Assembly (NCBI GenBank): GCA_022497155.1
Contig: MU385745.1
Coordinates: 434,001-498,000, forward strand
Source: Whalleya microplaca
Lineage: Eukaryota; Ascomycota; Sordariomycetes; Xylariales; Xylariaceae
Reading direction: 5' to 3'
Length of the DNA: 64,000 nt
Program-made: the position numbers and the translations under genes
Notes under the pieces: model-generated
What the model saw: the letters and a program-made list of their open reading frames with translations, nothing else
What the model was told of the DNA's origin: nothing
Databases searched by the model: none
Shown here: positions 46,410 through 56,176 of the stretch, piece by piece
Layout of the letters: the number at the start of each line of letters is the position of its first letter
Position numbering within the stretch: the first letter of the stretch is position 1

Positions 46410-48427
46410 AAGGGGCTTGAGGTGGATAATGCAAGTTTCATCTTGTTTAATTGTCATGTTTCTAGTACGTTACTTCACTGGTTGTCAAATGATACCTCCA
46501 AAACAAGAGCGACAAATGTTTTTTTTGGGCTATGTTGCGGCCTACCGATCCAGATAGGAAATCGTGGGCTCTTCTCGTCGATAGGTTTCATAACCCCCGA
46601 GAGTTCCCTTTCTAGCAGGTAGAGCCGGCAAGAGATGTGTTTAATTGGCGAGAAATTCTGCTATCTAGGTGGTTGGCGAGTGCATTAATGGGAATTCTCT
46701 ATACCTTTGGCTGCCCATTTCTGCAGAATTTTACAATTCAGTTCAACCCATCATGGATGACCGATGTGTATTATTCTGACTCCGAATCTGTGCGTGATGC
46801 TTAGAATGTTGCTCTGTTGGTAATGATAGGCTGTGTGGTTCTTTCGTCTGGTCGGACCTCCGTAGGTCGTTCTAATGGGCTTGAGATACGCCTATTGGTA
46901 TACTTGAGGTGTTTTGTTTCTCATTCATATGCGCTTTCTTTAAGGTATATCTGAAGAGCTCGGACAGCTCTTTTATACAAAGGGGACGATGTGGGAGGGG
47001 CTCGAGGTAAGAGTATACAAAGGGAGGTTTTAGTCACCCGTCGATGTGAGAGATACACTGCTGAAAATGAAACAACACTATATAGCCGTGGCGGAAGTGT
47101 ATAGGAGGCTGATAAGATTTGGACCGTGGTAATAGGGGACATACTCTTTGGTTTGGATGACTTCTCCCACTTAAGGGGGTTTGTCTCAAAGGAGGCTGGT
47201 TCGAGGATAAGACGAGCTGATGAGTAGAAGCTGAAGAACCTCATGCTTTATAGTGTTGCTATTTGCTTATCTGAATATGGTTACATGCTTTTATGGTATG
47301 CCCATTTGACCCCCAGATTTAGTTACACCTAGATAGAGGACAACCACTCAGCCGCTCACTCCAGGTTCGATGCAACTACAAGCAATCCTTGAGTTACTAC
47401 AGTGTTTAAGTGAGACTTCGATGCCTACAAGACTGGGCAGAATAGAAATTGACTTCCTTGGTCGCGATGCTTTTGGATGATTTAGCATTGATATATCTGT
47501 TTAATGTTTAAATGGGTGTTAAACTGTATATGTAGCGTAGTTGAGTCAAGCTTGGACCATGTTGGTAAAGACTAGCTGACTAGGTACTAACCTAGGTTAG
47601 GTAATCGGGAACCATCACGCCGGGTTGCTCTAGACAAGGTGGGATCGACCCTGGAATCGACCCTGGAATATCAATTGCAATAAACCTGGCAGCCAGTCGC
47701 AGTTGCGTCATTGCTCATTCCTACCTACACATCAAGGTGCCAAGCGACACTGGATGTCATCCATTTATGATGGAAGGCCTGCTGTTGATGACAGGGCCGT
47801 CCCCCGAGGTGGGCTTCAACCTCACAGCCCATCATCTGTACAACCCTCTTGATAAGTATATTTCTCCTACGTCTTTACATCGCTTCTAAGAAACATACAT
47901 ATCTATATATCTATTCTTCTTACCGAACCTTACTTCCTGCTTCGTCCTTAGCCCTCTCCTTTTTGGCTGTTGGAAATATCTTTGAAGACGAGGATCGTCG
48001 GCTGCGACTACGGCAATCAACTCTCAGTCCACCTTGCTGCTAGTCGTCTATTTCTTGTCGATACGCCATCAGCTGCGGATACGATACTTCTATGCGCGCG
48101 ACTGCATTGACTGGAGCTGGATTGCTTCGAGTCTGATTCCGATCTGTTCAAAGGCGCAACGGAGGTATTCTATTTGTTTATCAACCCCGAGTTTGCAATA
48201 TCATCTCGGAAGCTGAGCTCGCACCGATATAGCCTTGTGATCGGCAACCGCTCGAGAAATCCCCTGGGTCCTTCTCGGCTTCCCCTTGGATGATGCTATG
48301 TGTCTTGGCTGTGCTTTGCGCCAAAGCAACCTGTGATCTCTCGATCTGTGAACGCCGGTACATATAGCGCAATAACGACGATTCAACTTAGAAGACCAGC
48401 TTCACACAAGGACAAGAAAACAGCATC
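46410..48427. other. intergenic, no gene seen
   Basis: Between two rightward genes; it holds the 3' region of the Hsp70-like gene and the promoter and probably a long leader of the thaumatin-like gene. A near-palindrome AACCTAGGTT lies near 47589 and a GAATCGACCCTG tandem near 47645. No coding frame supported. Confidence 0.5.
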
Positions 48428-49712
48428 ATGCATTGTCGATCTAGGAAACAGGGCCGCCGATGCAGCTTCACGAGGAACAAATGTTGGCTCGCCGTAGGTC
48501 TCGCTCTGTTGTCCCAGGTTCCGCAGGCAGCCGCCATTGTGTTCCCAAACAGCCCTGAGCTATACAAATTCGACCACCTTGGCCCTCATAGAGTATATCC
48601 AACTAGACGTCGCCCATTGACGAAGCGTCGAAATCCTATTCCACTCATCATTACCAACAACTGCGCGGAGACAATATGGCCCGGTATTGCAACACAAGAC
48701 GGAGCCGCTCCCGAATCCCACGGATTCGAACTCGGTCCTGGCGAGATCAAAAATATGACTATCGGTTCTACCTGGCAAGGTAGAATATGGGGGCGTACGA
48801 ATTGCACGACCAGCGGGGACACAGCAACGTGTATGACTGGTGACTGCTTTGGCAAACTGGATTGCGACTACGGTGTGAGTCGCGCGTCACTGCGTTAACC
48901 TCCTATCCTGTATTAATTTTAGCCCACAGGGAGCTGTACCTGTTACACTTGCCGAATTCGATCTTGCAGGTGGTGTGACTGGTACACAGTCCTTTTACGA
49001 CATTTCACTTGTTGATGGCTATAATCTGCCTGTAGGAATAGTCTATCATCCAGCAGCGAACACATCATACATCCCACCAAATCTAGCTAATCCCTCATGT
49101 ATTGCAACAGCTGGATATCTTAATACCCTCAGTAGGACAGGGTTTACTTACACCAATTCGAGCTATCCTATGCCGTACGAGCAATTACAAACCAATGCTG
49201 CCGTGGCCGACTGGTGTCCTTGGGATCTCCAGGCTTTCCCACCTATGAAGCCCGGCGATGGTGTTTACCCTTACCCAGATGATGAGATACAACGTCCTAC
49301 TTTTGATCCCTGCAAGAGTGCCTGTGCCGCCTTTAATTCACCCGAGTATTGCTGCACTGGCGAATACGACGATCCGTTAATCTGCGAACCTAGCCTCTAT
49401 TCACGGAACGCTAAGGCTATCTGCCCGGACGCGTACAGTTACGCATTCGACGACAAGAAATCTACGTTCATTCTCCCCAGTGGAGGGGGATGGGAGATTG
49501 TCTTCTGCCCTAACGGTAGAAGTACGAACATCTTAGCGACGTTCGGGCAGGAGATGGACCAGATCGCTCAAAGTGGAAAGGTGACACCGGAGATCTTGTT
49601 CAAGGCTATGAACCTAAGCTATATTGAGTCTAAGCACAGCGCAGCAACTTGTCTCAGGTCACCTGTATTGGTGGTCATAGTAATCCTTGCTTTGGTCCTC
49701 CTCTTTCACTAA
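48428..49712 (+). CDS. secreted thaumatin-like protein with hydrophobic C-terminal tail
   Basis: Extracellular or wall-attached protein of the thaumatin/PR-5 family, 409 residues in two exons (48428-48874 and 48930-49712). A long basic n-region leads to a signal peptide core (CWLAVGLALLSQVPQAAA). Then comes a 30-residue stretch ending in RRRPLTKRR, a likely Kex2 cleavage site, directly before the thaumatin fold (IPLIITNNCAETIWPGIATQ). Family landmarks: GFELGPGE, WQGRIWGRTNC, and GDCFGKLDC; splicing gives VTLAEFDLAG, followed by SFYDISLVDGYNLPVGI, DWCPWDLQAF, CKSACAAFNSPEYCCTG and CPDAYSYAFDDKKSTF. The last 20 residues are hydrophobic after a Ser/Thr/Ala segment, suggesting a GPI anchor. Family members include plant defence proteins and fungal beta-glucanases; the activity of this one is unknown. 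Confidence 0.93.
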
Positions 49713-50494
49713 CTCATCATTGCGAATATCAACGTCGATGATGTGTCGTGCGCGAGGAAATGATGTACAGCCCCGAACCTAGCATATGCGGTTGGAAAGA
49801 ACGATTTCTTTTTTTCCCGCTTCATACCCGCTTAGAACAGAGGATGGATCGTTTTGAACAATGGATCCTGGTCATGACTTGGAATGATAGCATGCGACTG
49901 GACCATAGCCAGGCTCGCGTGGAGGCACTTTGTTTAACAATAACCTATAACTTACTGTATATTCTCCAAGAACATCCCTACCTTAGATTATTCATACCAC
50001 ATATCTACGCTATACGTTATCGATTCCACCCTTTGCATAACCTAACCCTAAAGTGCATCCAGTTTCTGAATATCTCATTCGTACTACAGACTTCCACCTG
50101 TCGAGGAATCATCATGACTGCCGGGGCGCTTTTCTTTCAGGGATAAGTTCCTGTTCTTTGTGCTGACATATAAGATATTGTGGTCCTCCTTGACTACACA
50201 ACTCCTTTATGTATCTAACGAAGAAACCGTCTTTTGTCTCAAAGAGATTGATGAAAATAAACTACGAGGAAGAACAAGTGGCCCCTTGATGCTAAAGAAG
50301 AACAATAGCATTGATTTACGTAGCCATGGCTTAGCCATGGCTACGATGTAAGTATAAGATGCTTGCTATATCCCAGAGTAGCAATTCATCCAAAACAAGT
50401 TCGTTACAATCCGAGAAAGCATATCAGCACAAACCGGGCACGTATTGCGTTATAGACTTATTACCTGAAATCTAATTTTATAGAAACCTTCACG
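49713..50494. other. intergenic between thaumatin-like and amidoligase genes
   Basis: Holds the 3' end of one rightward gene and the promoter of the next. Contains a 27-bp near-perfect palindrome at 50319-50345. A frame at 49748-50146 begins with a non-ATG codon and resembles no known protein. Confidence 0.5.
50319..50345. promoter_or_regulatory. 27-bp inverted repeat upstream of the amidoligase gene
   Basis: Two perfect 13-bp arms (CGTAGCCATGGCT and its complement) around a single T, about 150 bp before the ATG at 50495. It also reads as two tandem copies of TAGCCATGGCT. This could be an operator for a dimeric regulator or a cruciform; function not shown. Confidence 0.4.
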
Positions 50495-52573
50495 ATGGCT
50501 GTCGCGGTAGCTACGAGTTGGGATGACCAACTGCTTCAGCAAGATTTCGTTTCATCCAACTGGCGGACCTTTCAGTGGGATGCGGTTCCAATGCGCAGCG
50601 TTAGCATATCGACCTTAACTGAATTATCTCGCCGGTGTGCTCAATACGACGAAATAAACGGTATAGAGCCTGAACTCAGTCCACCAGATTGGGAGCGATT
50701 TCGCCGAGTCAGTGTACGTGATGATCCAGCAACTACCTCCGAACAAGTGGATGAGACTATACTACAGTTATTTATTCCCGATCGAGACGGAGATGAGCCC
50801 ATGCCAGATGCTGGTCCCCTACCCAACGACACAAGTAATAATGAGCTTGAAAAGGCCTTCACGCTTGGCTTCGAGCTCGAGTTACCCGTTGCCGTTTGCC
50901 TCCCTCCAGCACAAGGGCTCTTCAGTACTGACCCCCACCCAACAGACAACCGGTGGCTTCTGAATGAGGTCTTCGCGAACGATGAATGGGCAGCAGCCAG
51001 GTGCAAGGAAGCCGTTGTCGCCCAATTCTGCCGATTGTTGACCGAGCAGACGGATCTTATAGTGGCTCCAAGAGATGAAGATGAGGATGAAACGCTCTAC
51101 CGTATGAATTTACGAAAACTGCACAGGTTAGAGGCTGGTCTGGAACCTATGTCTGACCCCCCTGATGACAGCCCATCTCGTGCCCCAGCACCTATGAGCG
51201 AATCTTCCAAAAACGTTGCAAGGCAGGCAGCAATTTTCGCGACGAACTTCTTCGGCCCAGGAAGTCCTCTCCAACTCGCAACGGATAATGACCTAGATCG
51301 TGTTCTTGGAATGATGCCTTCGCTCGCGCAATGGGGCGTGGTAACGGCAAGCGAACAAAATGCAATCGGACAACGCCTAAGACTTCTGCTCAGGCTAGCC
51401 AGACTCCAGACGAGGAGGGATTCAATCCACGTCAGTCTTCCTGGGATGAAAGATAGGTACAAGCATACCTCAGTATACACAATACCGGGTTGGGGCCTCG
51501 CCTCCGTCACTCGCAACGACTATGAGGATCTTCAAGGAACTCCTGCTGGCCCCGGAGTTCTCGTCAACCCAACGCATGCTTACCACTGGGAGGTCGTAAA
51601 GGTCGCGTCGCCCGTGATGAGGGCCCAGCCTGAAGAAACCCGGCGGGTCCTCCTCCAAATAATGAAAGCGCTCCGGAACAACTTCCGCATCCACAAGGAC
51701 ATGAGGGCGATCCCGGTCACGACCCAGGCCGTCGTGTCGCACACCGCGGGTTTCTCTATCCTCGAGCTGAAGAAGTTTATCACACTGTGGGGCTGTATTA
51801 ACAACGAGATGAACCACCTCTGCCGCGAGTACCGCAGCAGCCCGGACTACAACCTCGTATGCGGCGAGATGTTGCGCTTCAGCCCGCTCGGCGCCGCCTC
51901 CTACGCGCCCACCGACCTCGTCGACACGTGGGTGGGCAGCGGCATCGTGCCGCGGCCCTCGGACGACGAGCGCCACGCGCTCCTGGCCGAGATGTTCGCG
52001 CACATCCCCCTCGACGCGGCCTGGAACCCGATGTCGGAGCCCGGCAAGCGCTTCCTGATCGGCGTCTGGCTGTTCACCAAGGTCGACGACCTCGCGCGCG
52101 CCATCAACGTCGACCAGAGCCAGGGCAACACCGACGTCGCCATCAAGGTCGCCGGCGACGGCCCGCACACCGCCGACGTCGCCGACGACGACGACGAGAT
52201 CCTGCTGCCGGGCGAGGTCGGCAAGCGCCCGCAGGCCTTCCGCGAGATAGATCCCGTGCGCGGCGTCATCGAGTTCCGCAAGTGCCACGGCAGCATGGAC
52301 CCGAAGCACGTCATGTGCTGGATGTACCTGTGCGCGTACGTCGTGCACACCGTCAAGACGAGCAACCCCGAGCAGTTCAAGCAGATGCTGGCGAGGATCG
52401 CGGCAGGCGGCCCCAGTGTCAGTGTCCTGGGTGAGCTGGGCGTTCCTATCGGCATCCAGGAGTACTTCCGCGACCACATCCACGAGGCCGGTGGGTTCTT
52501 CGAGCCGGACGATAATGATAGGCGCGTTACTTGGGCGGACCCGTTTTACTCTAGGGTTGACTGGGCCTCGTGA
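50495..52573 (+). CDS. putative amidoligase-family enzyme
   Basis: Intronless gene for 692 residues, assigned to the uncharacterised fungal amidoligase family (Amidoligase_2, glutamine-synthetase-like carboxylate-amine ligase fold). Evidence: the strand motif FTLGFELELPVAV at about 123-135 with the acidic metal-binding pattern expected of the family, YHWEVVKVASPVM near the middle, and then TQAVVSHTAGFSILELKKFI followed by LWGCINNEMNHLCREYR, where the family has a conserved His before a helical segment. The usual CGLHVH motif is degenerate, so activity is uncertain. No signal peptide or membrane segment. Codon usage changes sharply near 51580: of 20 codons from 50642, 7 end in G or C; of 20 codons from 51842, 19 do. 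Substrate unknown. It could be a fusion or simply show local composition drift. Confidence 0.72.
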   Translation: MAVAVATSWDDQLLQQDFVSSNWRTFQWDAVPMRSVSISTLTELSRRCAQYDEINGIEPELSPPDWERFRRVSVRDDPATTSEQVDETILQLFIPDRDGDEPMPDAGPLPNDTSNNELEKAFTLGFELELPVAVCLPPAQGLFSTDPHPTDNRWLLNEVFANDEWAAARCKEAVVAQFCRLLTEQTDLIVAPRDEDEDETLYRMNLRKLHRLEAGLEPMSDPPDDSPSRAPAPMSESSKNVARQAAIFATNFFGPGSPLQLATDNDLDRVLGMMPSLAQWGVVTASEQNAIGQRLRLLLRLARLQTRRDSIHVSLPGMKDRYKHTSVYTIPGWGLASVTRNDYEDLQGTPAGPGVLVNPTHAYHWEVVKVASPVMRAQPEETRRVLLQIMKALRNNFRIHKDMRAIPVTTQAVVSHTAGFSILELKKFITLWGCINNEMNHLCREYRSSPDYNLVCGEMLRFSPLGAASYAPTDLVDTWVGSGIVPRPSDDERHALLAEMFAHIPLDAAWNPMSEPGKRFLIGVWLFTKVDDLARAINVDQSQGNTDVAIKVAGDGPHTADVADDDDEILLPGEVGKRPQAFREIDPVRGVIEFRKCHGSMDPKHVMCWMYLCAYVVHTVKTSNPEQFKQMLARIAAGGPSVSVLGELGVPIGIQEYFRDHIHEAGGFFEPDDNDRRVTWADPFYSRVDWAS

Positions 52574-53822
52574 GGCGGAAAAGGGGGAATGCGAGTCGAT
52601 AGGCCATGTTGATAGGTAAGTGACAACTACCCAGTTAGCGTGCTAATATGACATATATAAAGTTGCGAAAATTCAGGATGGCGTCCTTAGGTAAGTTCAA
52701 TATATACAATTCCTTAAAAATTATAGTAATATAGAATGATCAGACTCGAGTGAGCTCAGTAGACATACGTTTCTTTTTCTCATAGTGCCTCTACTACCCC
52801 TTATCAACTAGTGAAGCATCGGGCCAAAGAGCTGACAATGATTGTGCAACTACTCGGGATTGCACAAGCTCTTTAACAAATATTACTCTGAAGCTTACAT
52901 TCTCGACTATCGAACTTTGTCATTGTGAGGTATCTGGTCTTTAATATCTTAGTTTTAGCATAAGTTGATCCGGCCAGATCAACTGGCATACACGTAAAAT
53001 CAGTCATCACCAGAATACTTCTCTGCTAAACATAATCGATATATAGGACACATCACTTATGCATTTATTTCAAGATTCATTGTCTTAGATGGGTAATTCT
53101 GACACTGAGATGTTTCTTTATTCCCTTTGAAAAGTTGCATTGGGCACAATCAGAAACATGTTGAGTTTTCTGTAAAAGAGAAAAACATGGTATCTCTTGG
53201 TATAATAGATTGTATAACAATATTTCCAATTCCGTATAAGTTGATACACTCATTGGCCTTCGCCTTTGAGCTATTTCTTTGTGTCATAAGATTTATGTGT
53301 GTAATCATTATTTAGGTTCTGCTGCGATCGCAACTTGTCAACTTGAACTGAGTGTTATACTCTTCTAAGTCATCGACCACAATTCCAGTTTGTGTAATGG
53401 TTAGATGCCGCCGCGATCACTAACATTAGTTTTGTGAGCATAAAGAAGGGCTCAATATATTGATGGATATTGGGCTAACTACCTAACTGATCATTAGATT
53501 TGTGGGAGTCATTAGATTTAATATTACCCCTATTGTGACGTGATGATTTTATCGTTTATAGGAAGTTCTTTTTCAAGTACTAAGACCCTAATTTACTGGG
53601 CTCTATTAGAGAAAGGTGTTTATAACTACCTCTATCGTGACATATTCAATTAAAGTAGGAGTCGCATGGTCATTTAATCACGAGGGATGACTACCAAATT
53701 AGGGGTTGAAATGAACGGAACAAAAATACTTTTAATGTCTAAAATATCATCATATATTTCTACACTTTTGTGACAGACGATTGTTAGGGTACACTACCTG
53801 AGCTTCCCAACATCGTAGAAAC
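52574..53822. other. AT-rich intergenic region
   Basis: Clearly more AT-rich than the flanking genes, with no supported frame. It is a 3'-to-3' (convergent) interval. The leftward repeat-protein gene probably has a short terminal exon here: a GTAAGT donor at 53821-53826 overlaps its stop codon. Confidence 0.5.
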
Positions 53823-54530
53823 TTACACAAGACTAGCTAACAACTGGAACTCCGCTTCCATCTTCACAGTCACGGCCTTGACTCTCCGGAGTCTTGAAAG
53901 AAGCTCTGCTTCCGACTCCGTAGTCTCACCAGCATTGTACCGGTTGACCTTCTCCTGGAGATCCTTCGCAATTGCCGTGAGGCTGATGCTGAGATCATAA
54001 GCTTTGTCGAACCTGCTCCAGAATTGTCCGTTCTCCGCACCTACCTTCATCAAGGCGAGCAATCGGAGACGGTGGAAGCCATCTCGCAGTATCCCAACCG
54101 TCTCTACCAAGTCGGGTACTTCATCTAACGTGGCCGCCTGGGCCTCTGAGGCTTCGTCTTGCTCGGGTAAGTGTGCGTCATCCAGAAGTTCCGTTTGGCC
54201 CTCGGCTGGAGCTTGTGTTGGCTCCTCAGTGCTGACACCAGGTCCGGCTACGTAGCCGCACTGAGGAATATCGGTTGAAGCTCCAGTAGTTGGCCCGAAG
54301 CCGCACCGAATAATACCAGTTGAAGCTCCAGTAGTTGGCCCGAAGCCGCACCGAAGAATACCGGTTGGAGCTCCAGTAGTTGGCCCGAAGCCGCACCGAG
54401 GAATACCAGTTGAAGGTCTAGTAGCTGGCCCGTAGCCGCACTGAGGAATACCGGTTGAAGCTCCAGCAGTTGGCTGGGGGCTAGGACCACGAGTGTCCTC
54501 TGAAGGAGTCTGGTTAGTTGAAGAAGACAT
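53823..54530 (-). CDS. Cys-containing tandem-repeat protein with helical C-terminus
   Basis: 235 residues; family not recognised. Residues 22-96 are five tandem 15-residue units of the form TGASTGIxRCGFGPT, each with one Cys, coded by 45-bp DNA repeats. Residues about 97-135 are acidic and Pro/Glu-rich. Residues 135-235 are helical with coiled-coil character (LVETVGILRDGFHRLRLLAL to LQEKVNRYN). There is no signal peptide. The stop codon TAA lies inside a perfect GTAAGT donor, so the true end may be in a downstream exon; joining to the acceptors nearby adds only one or two residues before a stop. A second GTAAGT sits five bases before the ATG, which is odd. Repeat number is likely to vary between strains. 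Confidence 0.65.
   Translation of the reverse strand: MSSSTNQTPSEDTRGPSPQPTAGASTGIPQCGYGPATRPSTGIPRCGFGPTTGAPTGILRCGFGPTTGASTGIIRCGFGPTTGASTDIPQCGYVAGPGVSTEEPTQAPAEGQTELLDDAHLPEQDEASEAQAATLDEVPDLVETVGILRDGFHRLRLLALMKVGAENGQFWSRFDKAYDLSISLTAIAKDLQEKVNRYNAGETTESEAELLSRLRRVKAVTVKMEAEFQLLASLV
54243..54467 (-). repeat. coding minisatellite, five 45-bp units
   Basis: Five in-frame 45-bp units encode residues 22-96 of the repeat protein. The three middle units are most alike (RCGFGPT); the outer two carry QCGY variants. This gradient is typical of expansion by slippage or unequal exchange. Confidence 0.88.
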
Positions 54531-55003
54531 TATACTTACCTTTTTGTTGTGACTGTTGAAATTGAGAATTGAATTGGAAATGTGGTTGTTGGCTACCTAA
54601 ATCGTCTCTTATATAGACCACGAGGGCTTTGAGATGCACTGAACAACAGGAAACAATAGGGAAGAAAGAAATCAGTCTAATCACATCTACAATAGATTTG
54701 TTCGGGTCCTTGTTCACCAAACATTGTCATGAGCTCTTTCAGAACCAGCTGGCAACCAGTCTGCGAACAATACTCTTTGATCAGATTTTCAGGCTTGCAA
54801 TGACCTTAGCGAGCTAGCATACGTCGCTCTTGTTGACGTAAGAAAATGTTGGAAACTAGCTGTTGTCAATATACGAACATCCAATTGTACAGAACACGAG
54901 CAAAATGTTAAGGTAGATGGAGGGCCATCCGAAAAGACCTGGGTATCATTGAAGTATGGAGAAAACAGTCTCTGGGATCGACGTCGGATTTTCGTATCCC
55001 GAC
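54531..55003. other. intergenic, no gene seen
   Basis: 473 bp between two leftward genes; holds the promoter of the repeat-protein gene and the 3' region of the Rrp40 gene. No supported frame. Confidence 0.5.
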
Positions 55004-55797
55004 TCAACTCATCTCCTTGATCAACTTGCGCACCAACTTCTTCTGCTGCTCAACACTGAGATTTCCTTCATCCGTCTCCTTGACGGCTCGTCCAACCACC
55101 AGCACAGTCTTGATGTTTTCACTGTTGACCCATATCTTCCCGTTCCTACCCACGGCGGTCTCGAAAGCGAGACCGGCCGACCCCAGCTCCTCGAGCACAA
55201 CCAGCTTGCCCTCCTCAACAGACTTCCGCATCAAGAGGCGCCTAGCCATCCCCAGGGAGATGCCGAACAGCATGCCGCCGTTCAAGGGGCCAAGACCGTC
55301 CGCCTTCCCCGTCGTGGGCGATACGCACTCGAGCTCGGGGTCCATGTGCCGGTTTGCGAGGCAGACTCGCGCATACACCAGAGCACCGGGGTTCAAGTTG
55401 GGCCTCGTCTTCTTCGTGGCCATCTCGAAAGCTAGCTGTGGAAGCGTGGCGTTGGAGGTATAGTCAGACAGCATGACGTAGAAGAAATCAGCTGCCGAGT
55501 GATGGACTGTTCCAATGACTAGGTCTCCAACTGCCGGTACATACTGCACATTGAGTTAGTATAAGGAATTTGGAGCGGTGACGATAATTCATCAATGCTT
55601 ACTCGACCGCCATTGTACTCGACCCATATTGAATTCTTCCTGGGGTCTGTGACGAGCTGGCCAGCGACTGTAGGGACTAAGTCATTTGGAGGTATGTGCC
55701 GGAGCCCGGGACCAAGTCTGAGGGCCTTTTTGGGATGTGATGGAATTAGGGAAGGATCTATTTGATCTCCGGGAAGGACGATTATCCTTTCTGCCAT
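55004..55797 (-). CDS. RRP40: exosome complex RNA-binding subunit Rrp40
   Basis: Cap subunit of the RNA exosome (EXOSC3), which guides RNA into the 3'-to-5' degradation channel in nucleus and cytoplasm. Two exons (55603-55797 and 55004-55543, 59-bp intron) give 244 residues, the usual size. The N-terminal domain runs to about residue 65 (IIVLPGDQI; LRLGPGLRHIP; NSIWVEYNGGR). The S1 domain starts YVPAVGDLVIGTVHHSAADF and the KH domain follows, with the GxNG-type motif AVGRNGKIWVN near the end. Splicing joins NGGR to YVPAVGD as in relatives. The gene is divergent from SSZ1 with 379 bp between the start codons, so the two may share control elements. Confidence 0.95.
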
Positions 55798-56176
55798 CTT
55801 GAAGGTGCCGTGTGTTTGTGTGATGGACGTCCTCTGGGATTTCTTAGGTTAGTGGAGAACGGTACTTGTTCTCCTTGTTGATTGAGTACGATGAACATGT
55901 CGCTTGGGTGTGGCTGGTGAATGAAGACTTTGGAGGGGCTCTTGTGGCTGATACTTAGGTACTTGCGACCTGCTAAGCAAGCAAGGGCTGCAAGGGTTCA
56001 TGCCATTGTCGCCCTTCGAACTTTTTTTGTTTTTTTCGACAGTCGAAATTTTGGGCAATTTCTACTCTCACCCCGCCGCCGTCGACCTTTTCTTGAGCTT
56101 CCTTTTACACCACAACTGCGCACATACAACCCGGGGCGTAAGAGTTTAACAAGTCAAATTTGTGAATTCTTTACCG
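55798..56176. promoter_or_regulatory. divergent RRP40-SSZ1 promoter
   Basis: 379 bp separate the start codons of two genes for RNA processing and translation. Within it lies a T-rich tract on the plus strand (about 56022-56036) next to a perfect inverted repeat TTTCGAC-A-GTCGAAA at 56034-56048, followed by AAATTTT. Such T-rich tracts are common in promoters of translation genes in fungi. The binding factor is unknown. Confidence 0.55.

Noticed and set aside
49748..50146. 132-codon frame after the thaumatin-like gene
   Set aside because: Begins with a non-ATG codon, no domain, lies where a 3' untranslated region is expected.
51470..52483. 337-codon frame antisense to the amidoligase
   Set aside because: Val/Asp/Leu-rich shadow of GC-ending codons, no domain.
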